The position numbers and the translations under genes are program-made. Positions 1-8,700 of a stretch of 11,912 nt of DNA are shown here, piece after piece. Position 1 is the stretch's first letter; every line of letters begins with the position of its first letter. The DNA is taken from assembly GCA_031261265.1 (NCBI GenBank), contig JAISKI010000055.1:1-11912 (forward strand), given 5' to 3'. The stretch comes from Candidatus Peribacteria bacterium (GTDB taxonomy: Bacteria; Patescibacteria; JAEDAM01; Absconditabacterales; Absconditicoccaceae). Below the pieces are notes generated by a model. It made no database searches and was not told the origin of the DNA. It was given only the letters and a program-made list of their open reading frames with translations.

Positions 1-1014
1 ATCGCCATCGTGAGCGACGGTTCCGCCGTACTCGGACTGGGAAATATCGGAGGATTGGCGGGACTTCCCGTGATGGAGGGGAAAGCCATTCTTTTCAAAG
101 AATTCGGCGGTGTAGACGCGATTCCTATCGTACTTTCCACCCAAGACCCCGATGAAGTCATCAAAGCCGTAGAGGCGATAGCTCCGACTTTCTGAGGGAT
201 TAACTTGGAAGACATTTCCGCTCCCAATTGTTTTTACATTGAAACCGAGCTCAAAAAAAAGCTGAATATTCCCGTTTTTCACGATGACCAACACGGGACA
301 GCGATTGTCGTCCTCGCAGGACTGATTAATGCGTTAAAATTGAGACAAGCAGAACAACAAGACACTGTAGGGATAGGGCTGTGCGAAGCCTCCTCGACCT
401 GTCGGGATGTCCCTATCCGAGATAAATTGAGAATTGTGATTTCAGGGGCGGGAGCAGCAGCGATAGCGATTGGAAAATTGTTGCATCAAGCCGGAGCAAC
501 GAATATCATCTTCACCGACTCCAAAGGCATAATCTCCTCTCAAAGGTCAGATTTAAACCCTTTTAAAAAAGAGGTCTTGCCGTTCAATCTTCACGATGTT
601 GCTGGAACTTTGCAAGACGCTCTTCAATGAGCGGATATTTTCATCGGCGTGAGTAAAGGAAATCTTTTGAAAGCTGAAGATATTCGCAACATGGCTTCAA
701 ATCCTATCATCTTTGCTTTGGCGAATCCGACTCCCGAAATTATGCCAGAGGAAGCGAAATCCGCAGGGGCTTTTATCGTCGCTACGGGAAGGTCAGATTT
801 TCCTAATCAGGTCAATAATGTCCTCGCGTTTCCAGGGATTTTCAGGGGAGCGTTAGATGCGAGATTGCCACAGATTACTGATGAGCATAAAGTCGCAGCA
901 GCTGAGGCATTGGCGGGTTATATTCAGAATCCTGATGTTGACCATATTTTACCGTCCGCATTGGATAAAGGCGTAGCGAAAGTTATCGCGGAAGCAGTGA
1001 AAATGAAAATCTAA
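1..1014 (+). CDS. Malic enzyme (malate dehydrogenase, oxaloacetate-decarboxylating), 5'-truncated by window edge
   Basis: Oxidative decarboxylation of malate to pyruvate and CO2 with reduction of NAD(P), in the cytoplasm. The reading frame is open from base 1 and codes 337 residues to TAA at 1012-1014; the N-terminal part of the enzyme lies outside the window. Visible family motifs are SDGSAVLGLGNIGG, the metal-binding stretch F-G-GINLEDISAP, FHDDQHGTA, the Rossmann loop GAGAAAIAIG (an Ala where most relatives have the second Gly), FTDSKGI, and ANPTPEI followed by ATGRSDFPNQVNN. In-frame TGA codons at 193-195 and 628-630 fall on the conserved glycines of FGGINLED and GADIFIGVS, so the gene is intact under UGA=Gly. 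Between the helix ending NALKL and the strand IVISGAGA there are about 20 extra residues, coded by a palindromic repeat (see 367-420). The gene looks more GC-rich than the rest of the window. Family assignment is firm; NAD versus NADP preference is not decided. Confidence 0.95.
367..420. repeat. Palindromic element inserted in frame in malic enzyme (copy A)
   Basis: Left arm GGATAGGG at 371-378 pairs perfectly with CCCTATCC at 411-418. A second small stem (CCTCGA 392-397 with TCGGG 402-406) lies inside. The flanks GTAGGGATAGGGCT and GTCCCTATCCGA are shared, with one compensated base pair change, by a copy in dprA (11372-11398). The element codes the extra loop of about 20 residues between NALKL and the NAD(P)-binding strand, a surface position in malic enzymes. 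Confidence 0.7.
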
Positions 1015-1032
1015 ACTTGAAAATCTAAACTT
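1005..1032 (+). repeat. Perfect 14-bp tandem duplication across the malic enzyme stop codon
   Basis: GAAAATCTAAACTT occurs at 1005-1018 and again immediately at 1019-1032. The first copy contains the TAA stop (1012-1014). The unit is not a multiple of three, so the second copy is 3' untranslated sequence. It is probably a replication-slippage duplication. Confidence 0.85.
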
Positions 1033-1035
1033 TAC

Positions 1036-1063
1036 TTGACTTTAATATACATATAGTTATACA
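1036..1063 (+). promoter_or_regulatory. Probable sigma70-type promoter for the 155-aa gene
   Basis: TTGACT (1036-1041), a 16-bp spacer, then TATACA (1058-1063), giving a predicted start near 1070 and a leader of about 27 bases before the ATG at 1097. The 82-bp gap is very AT-rich. No terminator is visible between malic enzyme and this promoter, so read-through is possible. Confidence 0.5.
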
Positions 1064-1096
1064 AGATATTGTTAATAAATAGTAAAAACAAATAAT

Positions 1097-1564
1097 ATGA
1101 CAAGGATTAGAATTAAAGATCTCAAAGTAGGAGATGTAATATCTCTGAATGTATCCTCAGTAGGATTAAGCTTACTTGCTCCTCAGTTGGATTTTGTACC
1201 TAAACGATTTGTTCCTGAGAAAGAATTTTCAGAAGAAACCTATCTCAACGAGCTTCGTAAACAGTATACAGATAGTATACTTCAGGTGATTGATAGTAAA
1301 TATCAAGTCAGTAAAGAATCTATTCTGAAATTTCTGACTCAAAATGTGAAAGCATCCACAAAAGAACCATTTTGTGTCCATCAAACTGATGAATTTGTAG
1401 TGACCGTGGCATGCGAAATCACAGTCGGGAAAAGGACAGAAAAAGCTGTCCACGCCCAAAGACTGAAAGAAGGAAATTATGATCCAAAAGGAATACAAAT
1501 TTCCCTTGATACAGAATTTACAGAAGTAGCACTTCTTAGGGCTATGAAAATGACTTTTAAATAG
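1097..1564 (+). CDS. Hypothetical protein, 155 aa
   Basis: I do not recognise this protein. It starts at ATG 1097 and ends at TAG 1562-1564, with no in-frame UGA. The N-terminus (MTRIRIKDLKVGDVISL) has the 'IKDLKVGDVI' look of a small beta-barrel or extended strand. The middle (about residues 45-85) is predicted helical and charged. The C-terminal half alternates hydrophobic residues (FVVTVACEITVG) and ends in a likely helix (EVALLRAMKMTFK). There is no signal peptide, membrane segment or obvious catalytic motif. It has its own promoter upstream and shares a bidirectional terminator with the convergent VanY gene, so it is probably monocistronic. The leader AAATAATATG has no Shine-Dalgarno sequence. 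It is a real gene by length, start, codon pattern and flanking signals; function unknown. Confidence 0.75.
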   Translation: MTRIRIKDLKVGDVISLNVSSVGLSLLAPQLDFVPKRFVPEKEFSEETYLNELRKQYTDSILQVIDSKYQVSKESILKFLTQNVKASTKEPFCVHQTDEFVVTVACEITVGKRTEKAVHAQRLKEGNYDPKGIQISLDTEFTEVALLRAMKMTFK

Positions 1565-1590
1565 TCATTGTCTTAACCTCTAAACAAAGT

Positions 1591-1623
1591 AAAAAGAGTT
1601 GTTCGTTTCGTTCAACTTTTTTT
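1591..1623. terminator. Bidirectional intrinsic terminator between convergent genes
   Basis: AAAAAGAGTTG (1591-1601) pairs with CAACTTTTTTT (1613-1623) around the loop TTCGTTTCGTT, with one G-T pair. The A-run on one side and T-run on the other give a U-tract on both strands, as expected for the 155-aa gene (+) and the carboxypeptidase gene (-), whose stops lie at 1564 and 1635. Confidence 0.7.
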
Positions 1624-1634
1624 AAAAAAATCTA

Positions 1635-2354
1635 CTATTTTCCGCGAACCAACTCAGAAAAGGTCATCCCTTTTTCCCACAATATTTTCGCTAAATCTTC
1701 TCTTAAATACCTCCAGTGCCATGGCTCCACCGCATACCCATCCACAGACTTTCCTTTTTGATAACTTTGATGGAATCCCCATTTCCAAGCATTTCCCACT
1801 AACCGATCATATTCAGCCTGATACTTCGCTAAAAATTTCTCCTCATTAGTTGCCTCCCATAAATCCACCGTCAATCCTAATTGGTGTTCAGACTCCCCTT
1901 CTCTGGCACAATACCCACTCTGCTTACAGCTTTCTGCAATCTGATTTTTTTGATACGTATAACTCCTATACGCACTCATGACCACAAGCGGTTTTTTAAA
2001 CACTTCATAAAAAGCTAAAGAAAGCTGAGCCAATTGTTCACTCGCCTCCTGCCTCAATGAGCGATTTCCTTGGATGGTTAGAGACTTCGTAGAGGCGAGA
2101 GAAATTAAATCAGATGGCTCATATTGAGGATTTTTAAAAGGCTGTCCCACCGAAACAAATTTCTGGAAATCATCATCTGAAAGATCAGCATAAGATATAT
2201 TTAGCGGCTCTTCCTCAGTAATCCTCATCTCACCAGATGTAAGGACAAGGCTCGTCTCATTCAAAACAGGAGAATCAACAAAAGGAAAAATGTTTTCATC
2301 CCCACATCCAACCAATAAAAAGCAAAGTCCTACTAAACAAACACTACGCCACAT
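1635..2354 (-). CDS. D-alanyl-D-alanine carboxypeptidase lipoprotein, VanY/LdcB type (peptidase M15B)
   Basis: A zinc peptidase that trims the terminal D-Ala of peptidoglycan stem peptides, here a membrane-anchored lipoprotein outside the cytoplasm. The N-terminus is a short signal peptide with the lipobox L14-V-G-C17. A mature linker of about 80 residues follows, then the M15 core: SAYRSY at 127-132, SEHQLGLTVD with probable zinc ligands His157 and Asp164, and EPWHWRY with catalytic Glu210 and zinc ligand His213. The family norm SxHxxGxAxD has Thr at the Ala position here. At 239 aa it is complete, with no in-frame UGA. The ATG at 2354 follows an in-frame TAA nine bases upstream, which fixes the start region. 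It lies 65 bp downstream of the 105-aa gene on the same strand with no visible terminator between them, so it may be the last gene of the giant-protein operon. It ends at the bidirectional terminator. Confidence 0.92.
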   Translation of the reverse strand: MWRSVCLVGLCFLLVGCGDENIFPFVDSPVLNETSLVLTSGEMRITEEEPLNISYADLSDDDFQKFVSVGQPFKNPQYEPSDLISLASTKSLTIQGNRSLRQEASEQLAQLSLAFYEVFKKPLVVMSAYRSYTYQKNQIAESCKQSGYCAREGESEHQLGLTVDLWEATNEEKFLAKYQAEYDRLVGNAWKWGFHQSYQKGKSVDGYAVEPWHWRYLREDLAKILWEKGMTFSELVRGK

Positions 2355-2419
2355 GGTTTTTTAGCTACAAAAGTAAAACAAAGATTTTGAGTGAAAATAA
2401 TAGGAGAGATTTAAACAAT

Positions 2420-2737
2420 CTAAGCAATTAATGTTTTTGTAAGATCACTACTTCCTTTTTTTTTAATACTATCAAAGTAATCACGACAATCCTTCAGTAA
2501 AGAACTATTGTTATACTGTTGCATAAGAGTCTCTGAAAAAAATTCCTTGATTTCATTTTCATCGGTAATTTCATCAGCATGCTCTTCTACAGCATAATAA
2601 TTAATTGATTTTCGTTCAGCATCTTCTGCATTATAATATACTGCTGTTTTGAGTTGATCGTCATAAATAACGGGGTCATTTCACCAAACATAGTAATGAA
2701 GAGTGCTAGTCGAGATTTCCTGCATATCCAAAGTCAT
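2420..2737 (-). CDS. Small acidic hypothetical protein, 105 aa (read through one UGA as Gly)
   Basis: Not recognised. The ATG at 2735-2737 opens a 105-codon frame to TAG (2420-2422). Codon 19 is TGA (2681-2683), in the context HYYVW-G-NDPVIYDD, so standard-code gene finders miss it. The N-terminus is rich in aromatic residues (LHYYVWGNDPVIYDDQLKTA), plausibly strands; the remainder is acidic and likely helical (EEHADEITDENEIKEFFSE), ending KKKGSSDLTKTLIA. No signal peptide or membrane segment. It begins 26 bp after the stop of the giant gene on the same strand, so it is almost certainly in its operon. By position it could be an immunity protein, chaperone or regulator for the giant protein, but nothing in the sequence proves any of these. 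Confidence 0.75.
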
Positions 2738-2763
2738 TATTAAAGGGGGATAAAAATATAAAA

Positions 2764-5700
2764 TTAGTTATATAGTAAATTAGTTTCCGCTTCATATTGT
2801 TTTATATGATATTCTCCATTTATCACCTGAATTGCTTCAAGTTTATTTATTAATGTTTGTAATTCAACATTTAATTTATTGAGATTTTCATTGTTGTTGA
2901 TACTCGCCTGTGTTTCCGCATCAAAGCAACGAGCAATTTCATAAAACATATGATTAGTGATTTCTTTCTTAAAATAACCAGATTCAAGTAGCAAAGGTTC
3001 ATCAGCTAAACCATTATCATGAAGTGAAGATACCAAATTTATTTCATCTGATGTAAATAAATCAGAAAGAGGACGACTTTCAAACTCCCCAGATGTCACA
3101 TTTTTAAAAGATATTTTTACATCATCTGGTAATTTTATTGGTACATCTTGAGCATTGTGCATATGTTCTGTAGATAGTTTTAATTCTACGATCATTCCAT
3201 CAGACATTTCAATATTCATCAACACCTCTCAGGTTTTCTTATCAACTAAACGATTTTTTAGTTTTACAATAGACAATCCATGCTGTTGTAAGAGAAATGG
3301 CAGTTGATCATAAGCCATAATTAAATCTGGCAATGTTTTGAAGGTGAGTGTAGAGCGAAGTACATCAAGACAATTCTCTACTTTATCCTTATAATCTTTC
3401 TTTATTTTTTGTTTTATCCTGTCCTTTTTCTTGAGAATATTTTTTTCCTCTCATACCCTTGTTCATTTTGTCAGTTGTCCTATTTCATCCACCATACTAA
3501 TAAATCCATCCTTACTTGCTTCTGCCTTTGATACTAAATTTTCTATTTGTTTCTCTTTGGTCACTCATTCAAGCATTGGTTGTTGGAGAGTTTTGTTTTT
3601 GATTTCCTCAATATCTTTTATAGAAGCTATTTCCTCTACTGCATTTTTGTGTTCTCCTAGGTGTCTAAATCCCCCGGTTTTCTTACCAATGACAGATACA
3701 GAATTTATTCAATACTCTCAATCCGTTTTACGGAGCTTTCAATAACCATAATCATTATCAATAATTTTTATTCATCAGTATCCTACTCCTTCTATTTTAC
3801 TTCCTTTACCACCATTATGCCCATGAGTAATATAGTTAATTCATCAGTTTTTTAAAGTTTTATAATAATCTTCAACATTTGAAGTGTTTCTATTACTAGT
3901 ATCTAAGAACAGATCTGAAAGTTCATTAAATTGTTTTATTTCATTCGGAGTAAGAACTTTTCATTCCATCAATATCTTTCTCAGGTATAACTGGTAATTA
4001 TTATTGATTGCCTCAATTCTCTGTTGCAGTGTTCACCCTCATTCTGTTAAAAATTTTAAGATCCCATCGGTAGGATTAGTATGAAGAAGTAAGACATCAT
4101 TTACTTGGGAAACTATCTTCATATTACAGATTTCTTCTAGAATAATTCTTCATTCACTATTGGGTTTTCTCATAGTTTCTAAAATCTCAGTATGATACTT
4201 AGCCACATCCAATAAATCATTCCAAGCATCTCCAGATGATTTTTGTTTAGTAAATTTCATTAATTCTCACAATCACACTCATTGACCATTAATCAAGGCA
4301 GGACTAACTCATTGACCATGCACACCATTCCTTCCAGTCAGGAAAGAAATCATAAAATCGTCATGATTACCTACAATCACTTCAATATCTCCTCAAGCTT
4401 TCTGTGCCTGTTCCCTGAGAATATGAATTTTTTGTAAAATCTCCAAACCATCAGTTCCACGATCTGCAATAATATCTCCTTGAAAAACAACTTTTCTATT
4501 CCCACCTATCCAATTGCCCTTAGTATCAATCAATCCAGCACTTTCCATATTCTCTTTAAAAGCAACCATTTCACCATGAAGATCTCCAATTGCTACCACA
4601 TCAGAACTTCTTAGAATCTCTTTAGATTCTGGAGGAAGATTTTTTGTGTTTGGCTCGTAGAGTCCATTTTTACGCTCTGCTTTAGATCTCTCTAAATCTT
4701 TAGCAACCTCTGAAAGTGGTTTCTCCGACATAGGTTTCTTTATAACTTCATATTTCTCTACAGCAACTACCTTATTTCATAAATGAAATTTTGTAGTTTC
4801 TCATTTCTCATTGATTTTATAATCATAAGTATGCATACCGATTTCTGGTATTAAGGAAATATTTCCTTCATCAATATCAAAAAATTTATCTTCCGTAGCT
4901 CGTTTTTGCTGTTGAGGATTTTTCTCTAAATATTTCTTCCTTAGCTCTGGAAGTTTTTCTTTAATTTTATTAATTTCATCAAAAGTTAATATTTTTTTAG
5001 TTGATGGAAGTAATCCATTCATGGTATTTATTGCAACTATTTTATCGTTAGATCAAACCTTGGTCACATCATCAATTCTTTTTAATCCATCTGCAGTCTT
5101 TGTCCAAAATGAGATAATTTTTTGTCCTTTAAAGGTGTTAAATTCTCCTCATCGTCCCTGTTTTCTATAAAATGACACATTTTTCACAAAAAATATATAA
5201 TCAGATGGATCTCTTATAGTATTCCCTTTATCATCTCCGAAATAATTATTCTTTCCCGCTGCTGTTTTATATCTTTGTGTCCTACCATCTGGTAATACCG
5301 TATATACCGATCCTTGCTCAGTAGTAAAAGTTTTAATTCCTTGTAAAGGATGATTTTCAGGAACTCATGGGAGAATTTCATGACTCACCTTTTTGCTCAG
5401 AATCTTCCCTATATCAGGTTTATAGACGGCATAATCAGTAAACGCCTTCTTAAACTGTTCCAATGTCATACGAATGGGTTTGGAAGTATCATGAGGATTT
5501 GTTATTTTAATGAAGTTTACTCCACGTTTAGTAATAGCATAACTATGATCAAAGATAATCATCTCATCGACTCACTCAACCTTATATCCTAGAGACTTAC
5601 CCGACTGATCTTTAACGAGACTAATTCCTTCTCTACTTGCCAACTTACTATCAGCAAAAACTTCAATCATACTATTACGAGGAAGATTTTGAATTTTAGC

Positions 5701-8700
5701 AATATTCAGAGGTCATCAATCTAATCATGCTAACGATCCTAAAGTTTGTTCTAAAGCTTCCCATGCTCTACCTCATTCCAAAGCAGACAGCATATCTCCC
5801 GTCACCTCAAAATCCCCTGTTTTAGAAAATTGCTCTATAGCATGCCCAAAAGAGTCTGGTAAATTATTTCCTTCCTTAGCGAGCAACACCGAATGTTTAA
5901 TAAAAGCCATCTCCATAATTTGGAATCAAAGCTGAGTATCAGATACCGCAGGAATTTTTCTCCCATCAGGCAAAGTATGCGATGCTTCTAATTCAGCTTT
6001 AGAGATTTTAATAGTATACGTTTTCCCGTCTGCCAATGGCATTTCCATACTAAAGTGAGTAGCATCAATTTTTCTTACTGAAGTTCTGATAAAAGCCTCA
6101 AAAAAATCTGCATTTTTTAAAAGAGTGTTTGCAGTATATTCATAACACAATCAAAGTTCTCATTGTTTTATCACCGTAGCCGTAGGATCCTTTCCAAAAA
6201 GTTCCACAAAATCTGACTGTGAGAGAGATTCATTTTCACGAATAAATTCATTTATCACTTCCTTTTTTTCAAATTGCAACCCCTCTTGGTCCTTTACCCT
6301 ACGATTTAGTTCCGTATCCAAATCATTTAACTCTCTCTCCTGTACTCTCACTCTAGATTCTAAAGGTTTCAATTTCCCAATACCCTCCACATAGGAAATC
6401 ACTCGTTCACCAGTTGAAGTCTGAGTCAATTCTAGATTCTTTTTATACTTGGAAAGTTCTTGTAATTTTTCAAAAGATAACTCTGCTCTAGCTTTATCTT
6501 TACCATAACTAATTCTCTGTGAAGCTGGATTATCCAAAATCAATCTCTCTGCAAACTCAGTATCCAGAGTTTTTAGTGCATTAGCCTTTTTTATAGGATT
6601 TTCTGTTAAATACTGCTGATACCTCTCATATAAGTCTGGATGAGAATCTTTTGCAAAATTTTCATAATAGCTTTCCCTATTTTTAGCAATATCTTCTGCC
6701 TTTATAGAAATAGTTTCTGGAGTTTTTTGTGCAACAGATTCTTGAGCCCTTTTGATGTCCATAATTTGCTGATTAGTATGATCTCTAGCTTTCTGTTTTT
6801 CTGTCACTTTTTCCCTCTGGGCATTTACCTTCCTTTCTTGAGATTTTAACTGACCTTCTACTTCTACAACCCCTCTTTCTCCAGTTTTAATATCTATCCA
6901 TTCAAATCAATGATCACTCCATTTTGAAATCATTTTATTCACCATCGGAATTTTGAATGCCAACACCATTCCCAAAATCTGACTTGCTTCCATTGCTGTT
7001 GGCATATGAAATCCATGATCTCCCAGAATCACTTCACCATTTTCATCCAATACAGGATTTCAATTTTCATCCAATAAAGGGCGGCCAAAGATCATACTTA
7101 TCGTTTGTTCTGCTCCTAACATTGCTCCAAATTCAGCAGTAATAGGTAATCATTTTGATATTCCCCATTTCACAGAATTTTTTAAACTAAACTGGATCGG
7201 CTTCCCTGCCCTCAAAACACTTCCAGGAGCATTAAAACCATGCAGTACCATCAAAAATGCCGCAGTTTGAACATTTTCTTTACTAAAAATATTTGCATTT
7301 TCCGCACTCATCCCATCAAAAATTTCTTTTCCTGCGACAATATTATGAGCCATAGCATTAAGAGCATTAAACATCGGTGCTTCTCGAACAAGGAGCTTAC
7401 CTCATTTAAGTACAGTTTTTTTCACTGCTTGTTTCCCTACCTCTTTTCGTCATTGTTCGGCCAAAGCTTTAGTAAGATTTTGCAAAGATCCTTTGATTGC
7501 CTGCTTCACTCCCTGCTTTGCCATTTGTTTCGCCCCCTGCTTTAATAATTGTTTCGCGGCTTGTTTAGCTGCTATTTTCATCGCAGTCTTTACCCCAGCA
7601 TGTGCCAAGGCTCTCGTAGCCAAAAATGCTGCTCATCATGCACCAAAGGTACAGAGAGACAAAACTACCGTCACCACCACCGTGATAATAATTTCCACAA
7701 TCATAGGCCCGAGTTCTGCAGAATTTTCATCACTCAAATTAAACCATCCTACTCCATACATATCCTCCAAAATATCAGCATTAGTTCCTTTTACTCCTTT
7801 TCCTTTATCCACAAAAGACCCAAGTAAACTTGTACGAACCAAACTACCAATACCTCTATACTTTGTCTCTTCTGAGTCTAAGTTAGCCAATAAGTTTTCT
7901 TTTACCATTTCAAACATTTCTGTAGACTCACTAGGATGCTCCACCAAATACGTGTAAGCTTGTAATTCTTGCAATTCTTTTTCTGTTTTATTCGTCTTTT
8001 GTTCCAACCTCATTTTCTGCTCACTGATTTGAGTATGTACATGAGAATCTATATGCATATATATATCCTTTTGCTGTTGCATCTGAAGTTGCTTTTGATC
8101 TAGTTTATCTTTAATTTTGGCACATTCCTTTGTCACATCTTTATTTCCTTTCCAGCTGATGGGAAGTAATCCTTTTTCAACCAAATAATTGAGGATTTCT
8201 CCACCATTTGCCTGTACATACAAACCATCTATCAGCTTTTTTTTCTGAGTAATGGTATTCTCATTATCAGCATCCATAATATCCAATTTTGTAGTCAAAT
8301 TCTGAAAATACTTATTTATCTCTGTATCTTTAATTTCCAAATCGGTACTTGTTTGAGCAATCTCTTCAGCTAAAAAAGAAGTATGAGTATTTCCAAAGAC
8401 GCTCGTACCTAGTCAGAGTTTTCTCATTCCTTTAATAATCGTATTTTTATCGTTGGAGAAAATTTCAGAAAAAACCTGATCAGACCCACGATCTCCCACG
8501 GAAATATTATCTAATTGGAAAGTTCTCCATTTCTTTTTCAGGGGAGCAATGATTTCTGAATCTATTTTCTCTACACTTGGAGTATGTTTTTCTAGCGAAG
8601 CGATAGCGTCACGCACAAATTTCAACATTTCATTAAATTCTTTTTCATCATCATCTCGACTGGTCCCCTCTTTTTCTCTCAGTTTTTTGAGCATTTGCTG

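Noticed and set aside
1..1014. Malic enzyme as a pseudogene with two nonsense mutations
   Set aside because: Both TGAs replace invariant glycines, the frame never shifts, and the same pattern occurs in dprA; the gene is intact under table 25.
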